Part shown: positions 18,117-26,464 of the stretch, piece after piece
Layout of the letters: every line of letters begins with the position of its first letter
How positions within the stretch are numbered: the stretch's first letter is position 1
Source of the DNA: Flavobacteriaceae bacterium
GTDB lineage: Bacteria > Bacteroidota > Bacteroidia > Flavobacteriales > Flavobacteriaceae
Length of the DNA stretch: 44,433 nucleotides
Direction of reading: 5' to 3'
Assembly (NCBI GenBank): GCA_024763245.1
Contig: JANTFW010000009.1
Coordinates: 1-44,433 of the forward strand
Position numbers and translations under genes: made by a program
Notes under the pieces: generated by a model
The model's database searches: none
Seen by the model: only the letters and a program-made list of their open reading frames with translations
Told to the model about the DNA's origin: nothing

Positions 18117-18124
18117 TACATTTG
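18117..18124 (+). promoter_or_regulatory. -7 element (TACATTTG) for the LysE transporter
   Basis: TACATTTG, then 6 nt (TACTCT), then ATG 18131; predicts a leaderless transcript. Confidence 0.6.
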
Positions 18125-18130
18125 TACTCT

Positions 18131-18754
18131 ATGATTGATTTTTCATTGCTGACAAGTATCGCATTAATTCATCTTTTAGCTGTAATAAGTCCGGGACCTG
18201 ATTTTTTTATGGCTTTAAAGAATTCTATTACCTATTCCAGAAGAACGGGTGTCTTTACTGCTATTGGGTTTGGCTTAGGTATTGCCGTACATATTTTTTA
18301 TAGCTTGGCAGGATTGGCTCTTCTTATCTCTAAATCGATATTGATTTTTTCTATCATTAAATATTTAGGGGTTGCTTACTTGTTGTATATTGGTATTAAA
18401 TCTTTTTATAGCACATCGCATGATATTAGTTATAAAAAAGGAGATAAAAAACAAGATATATCCGCTTTAAAAGCCATTAGTATGGGGTTTTTAACCAACG
18501 TCTTAAACCCTAAAGCCAGTCTTTTTTTTCTGAGTCTTTTTACTTTGGTTATCTCCCCTAGCACGAATACACAAACCCTATTTTTTATTAGTTTTATTCT
18601 CATTTTTGACACGATACTTTGGTTTAGTTTAGTCGCCTTGTTTATTACCCAAAAACGAGTTCAAAAAGCCTATAACAAATATCAAAAATCCTTTGGAAAA
18701 CTCTTTGGCAGTATCTTAATTATCATTGGATTAAAAATAGCCTTAAGTGAATAA
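18131..18754 (+). CDS. LysE/RhtB family amino-acid exporter
   Basis: 207 residues from ATG 18131. The signature ISPGPDFF near residue 21 and about six hydrophobic segments are typical of LysE/RhtB inner-membrane exporters of amino acids or homoserine lactones: LLTSIALIHLLAV, VFTAIGFGLGIAVHIFYSLAG, YLGVAYLLYIGIKSF, ALKAISMGFLTNVLNPKA (with a conserved N-P-K), FFISFILIFDTILWF and LFGSILIIIGLKIAL. The central loop is lysine-rich (SYKKGDKKQD). An upstream in-frame TTG (18122) lies in the -7 element and is rejected as the start. Divergent from the HMGL-like gene. Substrate unknown. Confidence 0.92.
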   Translation: MIDFSLLTSIALIHLLAVISPGPDFFMALKNSITYSRRTGVFTAIGFGLGIAVHIFYSLAGLALLISKSILIFSIIKYLGVAYLLYIGIKSFYSTSHDISYKKGDKKQDISALKAISMGFLTNVLNPKASLFFLSLFTLVISPSTNTQTLFFISFILIFDTILWFSLVALFITQKRVQKAYNKYQKSFGKLFGSILIIIGLKIALSE

Positions 18755-18762
18755 GCCTATTT

Positions 18763-20022
18763 TCAGGTTTTTTGCTTCTTCTTTTTGGCTGCTGGAAATA
18801 ACACGTTGTTTAGTATTAGTCGATAGCCGGGGGAATTAGGGTGCAATTCTAATTCTGTTTTAGGATCACCCACTCTATGGCTGTAATCTTCAGGATCATG
18901 ACCTCCATAAAAGGTCCACATACCTTTACCTTTAACACCGTGAATATAACGGGCTTCACCATTTATCTTACCTTCACCCATCACTAGCACATTAGGTTTT
19001 AATGTATTGGGATCAAAGGCTGTAGTTTGCCCCATAAATCCTTTAACCAAAGCCGTATGGTTTTGGCATAACATAGTAGGAACCGGATCCCACTTCGCCG
19101 AAAAATTCATCAGTGTAAAATAATCGGAAGTTCTGGCAACTTTTCTTTTACTGGTCATATCAATAGAAGAGAATTCATATACTAAAGGGCTCCGCTCTAA
19201 TTTAAAATTTTGGAACGCAAAGGTTTTAGAAAAATCAATTTTGTCTTGATAATCTAAATCACTGGGATCTCCATCGAACATGGGTTCACAAATATCGACT
19301 CCGTCTGCAGACAAGGCTATATCAAAACTATCGGTTGCCGAACACATGGCAAACATAAATCCGCCACCAATAACAAAATCTCTAATTTTCTTTGCAACGG
19401 CCAACTTTTCTTGTGACACTTTACTATAACCTAATTTTTTAGCCAAGGCTTCGGCTTCCTTTTTTTCATTAATATACCAAGGATAAGTTCGATAGGCCGC
19501 ATAAAACTTGCCGTACTGTCCCGTAAAATCTTCGTGATGCAAATGAAGCCATTCGTATAGGACTAACTTATCTTGGAGAATTTCTTCATCATAAATCACA
19601 TCAAAAGGGATTTCGGCATATTTAAGCACCATAGTTACGGCATCGTCCCAAGGCATTTTATCTTTAGGGGAATAGACTGCAATTTTAGGCGCTTTTTCTA
19701 ACAAAACCGCTTCCATATTTTGAGAAGGACTTGCTATAAGGGTAAGAATTTCTTCAGCTTTAGTAGTTGAAATAACTTCAAAAGTCACCCCTCTTATGGT
19801 ACATTCATTTCGGGTTTCTTGATCATCTTCTAATAGGAACGCCCCTCCTTTATAGTTTAACAGCCACTGTACTTTATGCAAACGTTTTAATGACCAATAT
19901 GTTATTCCATAGGCTTTTAAATGCTCTTTTTGGGTAACGGCATCCATGGGAATCAAAATAAAACCGGCATAGCTTTGAAACACTAGAAAAAATAGTACTA
20001 GAAACGAAATCTGTTTTTTCAT
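18763..20022 (-). CDS. Exported class I glutamine-amidotransferase-like protein
   Basis: 419 residues with a signal peptide (MKKQISFLVLFFLVFQSYAG). Similar flavobacterial proteins are, as I recall, often labelled asparagine synthetase B, but no N-terminal Cys2 amidotransferase domain and no ATP-pyrophosphatase loop (SGGxDS) are present, so that name looks wrong. What is visible: KIAVYSPKDKMPWDDAV and FDVIYDEEI, then a glycine-rich turn with a cysteine, FVIGGGFMFAMCSATDS, which resembles the nucleophile elbow of class I amidotransferase/ThuA-like folds, and FYGGHDPEDYSHRVGDP near the end. A Lys-rich tail (AAKKKKQKT) closes it. It follows dnaB by 45 nt on the same strand. Function unknown; extracytoplasmic location inferred. 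Confidence 0.7.
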   Translation of the reverse strand: MKKQISFLVLFFLVFQSYAGFILIPMDAVTQKEHLKAYGITYWSLKRLHKVQWLLNYKGGAFLLEDDQETRNECTIRGVTFEVISTTKAEEILTLIASPSQNMEAVLLEKAPKIAVYSPKDKMPWDDAVTMVLKYAEIPFDVIYDEEILQDKLVLYEWLHLHHEDFTGQYGKFYAAYRTYPWYINEKKEAEALAKKLGYSKVSQEKLAVAKKIRDFVIGGGFMFAMCSATDSFDIALSADGVDICEPMFDGDPSDLDYQDKIDFSKTFAFQNFKLERSPLVYEFSSIDMTSKRKVARTSDYFTLMNFSAKWDPVPTMLCQNHTALVKGFMGQTTAFDPNTLKPNVLVMGEGKINGEARYIHGVKGKGMWTFYGGHDPEDYSHRVGDPKTELELHPNSPGYRLILNNVLFPAAKKKKQKT

Positions 20023-20067
20023 TACGCGAATGTAAGATTTGTTTATGAATTTAACCGAATTAACATG

Positions 20068-21579
20068 TTAAAAAGGTAAATCATTGGGGCCAAAAGCATC
20101 ATTAGGATCAATATTTCTGGCACTATCCGGAATAACATTCTCATCATTCATCTGAGAAGGGAATGACGTTGTAAAACCTTCTTCTAAATCTGAAAACTGT
20201 GCTAAATGTCCGGTAAATTTAAGTTTAATATTATCCAATCCACCATTACGATGCTTGGCAAAAATAAATTCGGCCTGATTTACACAATTAGATCTCTCCT
20301 CATCATCCCATTCTGTAAGTCCATAATACTCAGGCCTATATATAAATGTTACAATATCGGCATCTTGTTCAATAGCTCCTGATTCTCTTAAATCCGATAG
20401 CAAAGGTCGTTTTACACCTCCTCTTGTTTCTACCGCTCTTGATAATTGTGATAATGTAATAACGGGAACACTCAATTCTTTTGCCAGGGCTTTTAAATTT
20501 CTAGAAATAGTAGAAATTTCTTGTTCCCTATTACCTCCACCTTGGGCATTTCCTGCAGTCATTAATTGTAAATAATCAATGATTATCACTTTTACCCCGT
20601 GTTGCGATACCAATCTACGGGCCTTTGCTCTTAAATCAAAAATGGATAAAGAAGGGGTATCATCAATAAAGATTGGAGCTTTGGTTAAATTTTTTACTTT
20701 TACATTTAATTGTTCCCATTCGTGAGGTAAAAGATTTCCTTTTCTCAATTTTTCAGAAGTCAAACCTGTTTCGCTGGAAATCATCCTGGTTATAAGTTGA
20801 ACCGAAGACATTTCTAAGGAAAAAATAGCCACAGGAATTTCAAATTGAATCGCCATGTTCTTAGCCATAGACATTACAAAGGCTGTTTTACCCATACCGG
20901 GACGAGCTGCAATAATGACCAAATCGGAGGCTTGCCACCCTGAAGTTAAAGCATCAATTTTAGTAAAACCAGTGGGAACCCCACTCATCCCTTCTTTTTT
21001 AGAAATCTCTTCAATCTTTTTAATAGCCTGAGATACCAAAGTTTGTGCATCTTCGGAACTCTTTTTTAAGTTCCCTTGTGAAATATCAAACAATTTTGCT
21101 TCTGCGCCATCTAACAAATCAAACACATCGGCTGTTTCGTCGTAGGAATCTTCAATAATTTCACTGGAAATACTTATCAAGCTTCGTTTAATATACTTTT
21201 CAAGAATTATTCTGGCGTGATATTCAACGTGAGCCGAAGAGGCTACCTTTTGGGTAAGATTAATCAAATAATAATCCCCTCCAATCGTATCTAGGGTACC
21301 ATCTTTACGCATTTGTTCGGAAACGGTCAACAAATCTGTAGGTTGAGAGGCTTGAAACAAATGAAACAAGGCATTGTATATTAATTTGTGTTGTTCCTTA
21401 TAAAAAACATCCGGATGCAAAATATCAATAACCGTATCTATAGCTTCCTTATCAATCATCATTGCACCTAATACAGCCTCCTCAAGATCACTTGCTTGCG
21501 GTGGTATTTTTCCTTTTTCAAGAGAAACAATAGTTCCTTTTTTCTTAAACGTTTGCTTTTTTAATTGACTATTTTCCAT
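20068..21579 (-). CDS. dnaB: Replicative DNA helicase DnaB
   Basis: 503 residues from ATG 21579. N-terminal primase-interacting domain starts PPQASDLEEAVLGAMMID; the RecA-like core carries Walker A in IIAARPGMGKTAFVMS, Walker B in VIIIDYLQLM, and LSQLSRAVETR plus DLRESGAIEQDADIV, all hallmarks of DnaB. It unwinds DNA ahead of the replication fork as a hexamer. No intein is present. A longer frame opens at a GTG (21600), but a -7 element TACTTTTG (21584-21591) ends 4 nt before ATG 21579, so the transcript probably starts at the ATG. Standing alone apart from the amidotransferase-like gene downstream. Confidence 0.97.
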   Translation of the reverse strand: MENSQLKKQTFKKKGTIVSLEKGKIPPQASDLEEAVLGAMMIDKEAIDTVIDILHPDVFYKEQHKLIYNALFHLFQASQPTDLLTVSEQMRKDGTLDTIGGDYYLINLTQKVASSAHVEYHARIILEKYIKRSLISISSEIIEDSYDETADVFDLLDGAEAKLFDISQGNLKKSSEDAQTLVSQAIKKIEEISKKEGMSGVPTGFTKIDALTSGWQASDLVIIAARPGMGKTAFVMSMAKNMAIQFEIPVAIFSLEMSSVQLITRMISSETGLTSEKLRKGNLLPHEWEQLNVKVKNLTKAPIFIDDTPSLSIFDLRAKARRLVSQHGVKVIIIDYLQLMTAGNAQGGGNREQEISTISRNLKALAKELSVPVITLSQLSRAVETRGGVKRPLLSDLRESGAIEQDADIVTFIYRPEYYGLTEWDDEERSNCVNQAEFIFAKHRNGGLDNIKLKFTGHLAQFSDLEEGFTTSFPSQMNDENVIPDSARNIDPNDAFGPNDLPF

Positions 21580-21583
21580 AATA

Positions 21584-21591
21584 CAAAAGTA
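21584..21591 (-). promoter_or_regulatory. dnaB -7 element (TACTTTTG)
   Basis: TACTTTTG on minus, only 4 nt (TATT) before ATG 21579. Confidence 0.6.
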
Positions 21592-21742
21592 ACATTTCAC
21601 TTGGATTCTTTCGATATTTCCAAAAGATTAATTGTACACAGCTTGTTTATAAGAATGTAAAATTGTTAATAAGTTTTTTTGTGTTTAAAAACCGATAAGC
21701 ATCCTATAAAAATTTGTAATTTGCGACCTTAAATAAACCAAT

Positions 21743-22807
21743 GTGAGGAATTATATCACCAATAAAATTCTCAGTTTTTTCTTATTAGTTCAAATACTAT
21801 TAATCAATATCGTTGCCTGGTATCCTGAGTGGGTAGAAAAGTACTATTCTAATGGATTTTACCCTTTTGTATCGCGTTTTTTGAGAAGAGTATTTGGCTG
21901 GATTCCCCTATCTATAGGTGATCTTCTTTATGCGCTTCTTTTCTTTATTTGTGTTCGATGGATTTGGTTATTAATTAAAACCCATTTTGCCCCATTTCGA
22001 GAACATATCTATACGTTTCTAGGCTTTATTTCTGTTATTTTCTTTGTTTTTAATCTTTTTTGGGGATTTAATTATTATAGAATTCCTTTATATGAAAGAT
22101 TACAAATAGCTTCTATTTCCTATACACCTGAGCAGTTGATTAATACGACAAATAAACATATTGACAGACTTAATAGATTACAGCTAGCCCTAGTTGGGAA
22201 TGATAGTATTCCGGTCAAGGTAAACTACAAGAGAAGAAACATTTACAAACGTGCTGCTAAAGAATACCAGCATTTTTATTTTGATAGTCTTGACTTTCAT
22301 TTTAATGGTAAATCAATTAAGAGTTCTTTGATAAGTACCCCCTTGAGTTATATGGGCTTTTCCGGTTATTTAAATCCTTTTACCGGTGAGTCCCAAGTAA
22401 ATAAACGCATTCCAAAAGCTGATTTTCCTGTGACAACTTGTCACGAAATGGCCCATCAGCTGGGATATGCCTCAGAGGATGAAGCCAACTATATAGCCTA
22501 TCTGGCTTGCCGTAAAAATGAAGATTTGTATTTTCAGTTTTCAGGTGAATTATTAGCCGTTAGACACTTATTATTTAGCGTATCACAATACGATAGCGAT
22601 TTATATAAGAATCTATTAAAAAAACTAAACACTGGTGCTCTAAAAAATCTACAAATAACTCATGATTTTTGGGACAGTTATAAAAATCCTTTTGAGCCGT
22701 ATTTCAAAAAATTTTATGACCTATTTCTTAAAGCCAATAAACAGGATAAAGGGATTCAAAGCTATAATGCCATGGTAGGTTACTTGATTAATAACCCTAA
22801 AGACTAG
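21743..22807 (+). CDS. DUF3810 membrane protein with HExxH zinc-protease-like motif
   Basis: 354 residues from a GTG; an ATG two bases earlier is out of frame and meets a stop at once. Three membrane segments at the N-terminus (ILSFFLLVQILLINIVAW, IGDLLYALLFFICVRWIWLL, FLGFISVIFFVFNLFWGF) precede a soluble domain with TTCHEMAHQLGYASEDEAN, an HExxH zinc-binding motif with a downstream Glu, as in membrane-anchored metallopeptidases. This is the DUF3810 family; proteolysis is plausible but untested. Upstream, GTAATTTGC at 21716-21724 is a near-match to a -7 element. Its TAG abuts the stop codon of the converging rlmH gene with no base between. Confidence 0.85.
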   Translation: MRNYITNKILSFFLLVQILLINIVAWYPEWVEKYYSNGFYPFVSRFLRRVFGWIPLSIGDLLYALLFFICVRWIWLLIKTHFAPFREHIYTFLGFISVIFFVFNLFWGFNYYRIPLYERLQIASISYTPEQLINTTNKHIDRLNRLQLALVGNDSIPVKVNYKRRNIYKRAAKEYQHFYFDSLDFHFNGKSIKSSLISTPLSYMGFSGYLNPFTGESQVNKRIPKADFPVTTCHEMAHQLGYASEDEANYIAYLACRKNEDLYFQFSGELLAVRHLLFSVSQYDSDLYKNLLKKLNTGALKNLQITHDFWDSYKNPFEPYFKKFYDLFLKANKQDKGIQSYNAMVGYLINNPKD

Positions 22808-23281
22808 CTACCGGTGATGATAGGGCTCATTTTTTAGTATAGTAAAACCTCTATAAAGCTGCTCTACAAAAAACAATCGAACCATTTGATGCGAAAATGT
22901 CATTTTAGATAGACTTATTTTTTGATTAGCACGTTGGTATAAAGCCTCTGAAAATCCATAAGGACCACCAATAATAAAAAGTAACTGCTTGGTACCTGCC
23001 AACATTTTTTTAGCTAAAAATTTAGAAAAACCTACAGAAGTATATTCGGTACCTCGTTCATCGAGCAAGACTACCCAATCGGAACTTATAATTTCTTTCA
23101 AGAGCAGTTGTCCTTCTTGTTCTTTTTGTTGTGTAAAACTTAATTGTTTTCTATTCTTAATATCCGGTACTACAAAGAGCTCCAAAGAAACGTAATGTTG
23201 TAATCGGTCTGTATATTTTTTGATTAAGGCCGTTAGTGAGGCATCATCTGTTTTACCAATAAGGAGTACTTTTATTTTCAT
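22808..23281 (-). CDS. rlmH: 23S rRNA (pseudouridine1915-N3)-methyltransferase RlmH
   Basis: 157 residues, the family's normal size. SPOUT-fold motifs are FIIGGPYGFSEALYQRAN (SAM-binding knot loop) and ISLSKMTFSHQMVRLFFVEQLYRGFTI, with the C-terminal EPYHHR that is nearly invariant in RlmH. It methylates pseudouridine 1915 in helix 69 of 23S rRNA in assembled 70S ribosomes. A TTG one codon before the ATG is not needed. The start lies only 11 nt beyond the U-run of the upstream gene's terminator, leaving no room for a normal promoter; it may depend on read-through or a promoter overlapping the hairpin. Confidence 0.97.
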   Translation of the reverse strand: MKIKVLLIGKTDDASLTALIKKYTDRLQHYVSLELFVVPDIKNRKQLSFTQQKEQEGQLLLKEIISSDWVVLLDERGTEYTSVGFSKFLAKKMLAGTKQLLFIIGGPYGFSEALYQRANQKISLSKMTFSHQMVRLFFVEQLYRGFTILKNEPYHHR

Positions 23282-23292
23282 CAAAAACTAGT

Positions 23293-23329
23293 AAAAAAAC
23301 GCCTTTCAATCTTTTATTGAAAGGCGTTT
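23293..23329 (-). terminator. Strong terminator after the T9SS type B protein
   Basis: AAACGCCTTTCAAT (23297-23310) pairs perfectly with ATTGAAAGGCGTTT (23316-23329) around 5 nt. On minus it is followed by seven Ts (23299-23293). Confidence 0.85.
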
Positions 23330-23351
23330 GCTATACATTCTTATAGTTTAT

Positions 23352-25433
23352 TTAGGGATTAACATAAATCCAACCTTTCAGTGGTTCATGTACTCCATCA
23401 TTTAAATCAAGTACATAAAAATAAGTAGTAGATGTAGGATCTGTACTAATTACACCATCTACACTACCATCCCAAAAACCGGTAGATCTATCCCCTTTAA
23501 ACACCTCGTTACCCCAGCGATTATAAACGGTAAAGGTATAATCATAGAATACATTTTCAAGTCTATCAATCGAGAATATATCATTTAATCCATCACCATT
23601 AGGTGAAAAAGCATTGGGTACTTCCGGAAGACAATTCTCTACGAACAGATTAAACTGGGTAGTACTATAACAACCGGTAATTGTATTTTCAATACGCGCA
23701 TATATGGTTCCTTCCAAAGAGGAGTAAGCTTCTAAATCTACATTAGAAATAGCTCCATAGCCCTGTTGTGCATCGGACTCAGAAACGTAATAGGATACGA
23801 CAACATCGGTTTGTCCATTGCTAATATCATCGGTTTGAGATTCTAGGTTAAAAATACCAATGCCATCTCCTTCATTACAAACTCGTAAACCACCAGGTTC
23901 ATAAGCAATAGGAGAGTTATTGACAATCAAATCAAAAGAAGTGGTGTTGTAACATCCTATATCATTGGTAAGACGGGCATAAATGGTCTGAGGATTAGTC
24001 GTATTAGTATAAGGACTTGAAACCGGATTTGAACCTGCAATAGCATCTTCCTCTGTTTCGTAATAGGTGATTACAACTCCTGCTTGTCCACCAGAAATGG
24101 TATCTGATTGTAAATTTAAATCAAAAATTCCAGTGTCACCACCCGGTTCGGTACTACAAGCCTCCATATTTTCAGCATCATAGATAGGATAGTCATTTTC
24201 ATCTAACAAGATTAATTGGAAATTTGTCAACGCATAACAGGTAGAAGTATCATCGGACACTCGTACCCAAATGGTCGTATCTTCAGTTACTTGATAACTC
24301 ATACCACCCGTTATTGGATTGGTCTGGTTATCAGCATCTTCTTCAGTTAAATAATAACTAATCGAAACATCCGTTTGTCCATTAATTACGGTATCTTCAA
24401 CCACCGTTAAATCAAAAGTTCCCACTCCGTTAGGGGCACATATTTCGAGGTCTTCGGGTTGTGTAGCCTCAACAGTTGCTTGTCCGTTTACCGATATGGT
24501 TACATCATCAGTCATGTCATAGTCTGTACCATTAAGTGTATACGATAATTGGGCGGTATAAACGGTTGTATCTGTAGGACATACCCAAGTGCTTAATTCA
24601 TTTGAAATCAAGTTATTATCCTGATCATACCAAGCAAATTCATAATCAATTGTAAAATCATCATCCGGGACAAAACGCCATTGCTCATTAGTAGCTGACC
24701 AAGGTCCGGTATTGCGTCCCGGTGCCGTATAGGCTATCGTTCCTGATTCGTTTTGAATACCCAATAATGCATTTCCATCATTCCATCCTGTACAAGTGGG
24801 TTTATCATCTATATAAACATCAATAATATTACTGGTTTCATATAAAATAATGTGTTGTGTCGTTTTTAAACTATTACAGCTAAAGTGACAAACCTGATCA
24901 AAATTAACTACAAATGCTCTAAAAGGAGCAGTACCCGTTACGTAGTACTCTATACTACCACACACACTTGGATCAATATCGTGATATGCTCCAAAGATAG
25001 CATTGGTTATAAGGTTTGGATCTGGAGCCGTTTCATCAAAAGACCAAGAACAATACCCTCCTGCATCTGCTAAATCAAAAGTTAAAACCCCATTTGATCC
25101 AATGAGCAATTGATTATAAGTATTACCAAAGAAACTGAAATCGAACGTAATATCAATTACTTCTGACCATCTATCATCAATATTGACACTTACAGGGTTT
25201 CCCTGTTGTACCTCAAGCGGACAGTTTACAGGTCCAACAATATACGATGTCGTGTCATCACCACCACCCAACAAATCAAAATTAACTGCTGCTGTAATTT
25301 CTGTACAGGCACCACCCGCACACCCTACCTCGTCATCAGGTCCTGCATCTAAAAAAGCACAATCGGTATTTGTCTGGGCAGACAAAGAAAACAATGAGGT
25401 AAAAAATACTAAAAAAAGTAATGATTTTTTCAT
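23352..25433 (-). CDS. Large secreted protein with T9SS type B (gliding-associated) C-terminal domain
   Basis: 693 residues from ATG 25433, which starts a signal peptide (MKKSLLFLVFFTSLFSLSAQ). The N-terminal half looks nidogen-like/beta-rich (ITFDFSFFGNTYNQLLIGSNG, WSFDETAPDPN, GIQNESGTIAYT). Then three Ig-like repeats of about 85-95 residues share a pattern: DLTVVEDTVINGQTDV, DLNLQSDTISGGQAGV and NLESQTDDISNGQTDV, each followed by a YY-x-(T/S)E-x-DA motif and a (I/R)YAR(L/I) strand. The C-terminus (VPNAFSPNGDGLNDIF, TVYNRWGNEVFKG, GWIYVNP) is the type B sorting domain exported through T9SS and kept at the cell surface. Probably an adhesin-like surface protein. Divergent from yihY with interlocked promoters; terminated by a 14-bp hairpin. 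Confidence 0.88.
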   Translation of the reverse strand: MKKSLLFLVFFTSLFSLSAQTNTDCAFLDAGPDDEVGCAGGACTEITAAVNFDLLGGGDDTTSYIVGPVNCPLEVQQGNPVSVNIDDRWSEVIDITFDFSFFGNTYNQLLIGSNGVLTFDLADAGGYCSWSFDETAPDPNLITNAIFGAYHDIDPSVCGSIEYYVTGTAPFRAFVVNFDQVCHFSCNSLKTTQHIILYETSNIIDVYIDDKPTCTGWNDGNALLGIQNESGTIAYTAPGRNTGPWSATNEQWRFVPDDDFTIDYEFAWYDQDNNLISNELSTWVCPTDTTVYTAQLSYTLNGTDYDMTDDVTISVNGQATVEATQPEDLEICAPNGVGTFDLTVVEDTVINGQTDVSISYYLTEEDADNQTNPITGGMSYQVTEDTTIWVRVSDDTSTCYALTNFQLILLDENDYPIYDAENMEACSTEPGGDTGIFDLNLQSDTISGGQAGVVITYYETEEDAIAGSNPVSSPYTNTTNPQTIYARLTNDIGCYNTTSFDLIVNNSPIAYEPGGLRVCNEGDGIGIFNLESQTDDISNGQTDVVVSYYVSESDAQQGYGAISNVDLEAYSSLEGTIYARIENTITGCYSTTQFNLFVENCLPEVPNAFSPNGDGLNDIFSIDRLENVFYDYTFTVYNRWGNEVFKGDRSTGFWDGSVDGVISTDPTSTTYFYVLDLNDGVHEPLKGWIYVNP

Positions 25434-25475
25434 AAAAAATGATGTATTTGTTTCAATAATTGACTGTTTATAAGT

Positions 25476-25511
25476 CACAAATTTAAAAAATTTATTTTAT
25501 ATAAATTTGTG
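25476..25511. promoter_or_regulatory. Interlocked divergent promoters forming an inverted repeat
   Basis: CACAAATTTA (25476-25485) and TAAATTTGTG (25502-25511) are perfect complements. Each contains a TAAATTTG -7 element, pointing outward to the T9SS protein (minus) and YihY (plus). The elements are only 16 bp apart, so each promoter's -33 region lies over or beyond the other's -7 element. Confidence 0.6.
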
Positions 25512-25529
25512 CCATCATTATTATTTCAG

Positions 25530-26453
25530 ATGTCAAAAAATATAGAAGCTAAATTATTACAAATTCCGGTATTGAGCTTACTGGTTAGATTTACTAAAAG
25601 AATTAAGATTCCGGGTTTAAGAGGTATGTCATTATACGATCTATTAGAGCTCTATGTTATTGGTATTGTCAAGGGAGCTCTTACTTCTAGAGCCGGTGGT
25701 ATTGCTTTTAGTTTTTTAATGGCCATATTTCCTTTCCTCATTTTTATTCTTACACTAATTCAATATATCCCTATTGATGGGTTTCAAGAAGATTTTTTCT
25801 ATTTAACTGAGCAATGGTTACCACCAACAACCTCTAATGCCGTAAATACACAAGTAATCAATTATATTACAAATCACAATTACGGTGGATTAATGTCTAT
25901 GTACTTTTTATTATCTATTTTTTTAATGACTAATGGTATTAATGCTATTTTTGGTGGATTTGAATATTCCTACCATATTAAAGTAGGTCGAAGTGTTATC
26001 AGACAATATCTTATTGCCTTAGGAGTATCTCTTGTACTGGCCTTTTATCTACTACTAACTGTATTAGTTGCTTTTTACTTTGAAGTTGGTATTGAAAAAC
26101 TGAATAATAGTGGATTAGTTCACGATGATGTTTTTTGGATTGTACTCGGACAAAAGATCTTTTTTGTGGCCATGGTCTTTATTTCGGTATCCACTCTATT
26201 TTATTTTGGCACAAAAGAAGGAAAACATTATTCCTTTTTTTCACCCGGATCTATAATGACTACTTTGCTAATATTAGTACTCATTTACCTGTTTGGCATA
26301 TATGTTGTAAGGTTTTCAAAGTACAATGAATTATACGGTAGTATTGGTACACTATTAATATTTATGTTGTTTATTTGGTTAAATTCCATAATTTTACTGC
26401 TTGGATTTGAATTAAATGCCAGTATTTATCAAATTAAAAAACGAATCGATTAA
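25530..26453 (+). CDS. YihY/virulence factor BrkB family membrane protein
   Basis: 307 residues from ATG 25530 (a GTG at 25509 lies in the promoter). Family signatures: LTSRAGGIAFSFLMAIFPFLIF at the first membrane segment and, further on, LMSMYFLLSIFLMTNGINAIF, followed by YLIALGVSLVLAFYLLLTVLVAF, FFVAMVFISVSTLFYFG, FSPGSIMTTLLILVLIYLFGIYVV and LLIFMLFIWLNSIILLLGFELNA. Six predicted inner-membrane helices, as expected for YihY. Earlier naming as ribonuclease BN is obsolete; the function is still unclear. It begins a plus-strand run with a thioredoxin gene 11 nt later and kdsB. Confidence 0.92.
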   Translation: MSKNIEAKLLQIPVLSLLVRFTKRIKIPGLRGMSLYDLLELYVIGIVKGALTSRAGGIAFSFLMAIFPFLIFILTLIQYIPIDGFQEDFFYLTEQWLPPTTSNAVNTQVINYITNHNYGGLMSMYFLLSIFLMTNGINAIFGGFEYSYHIKVGRSVIRQYLIALGVSLVLAFYLLLTVLVAFYFEVGIEKLNNSGLVHDDVFWIVLGQKIFFVAMVFISVSTLFYFGTKEGKHYSFFSPGSIMTTLLILVLIYLFGIYVVRFSKYNELYGSIGTLLIFMLFIWLNSIILLLGFELNASIYQIKKRID

Positions 26454-26464
26454 TCTAGAAAAAA

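Noticed and set aside
23340-25430. Repetitive coding stretches in the T9SS protein as a DNA repeat or CRISPR array.
   Set aside because: The similarity is at protein level (Ig-like repeats of about 90 residues) and the DNA copies are diverged.
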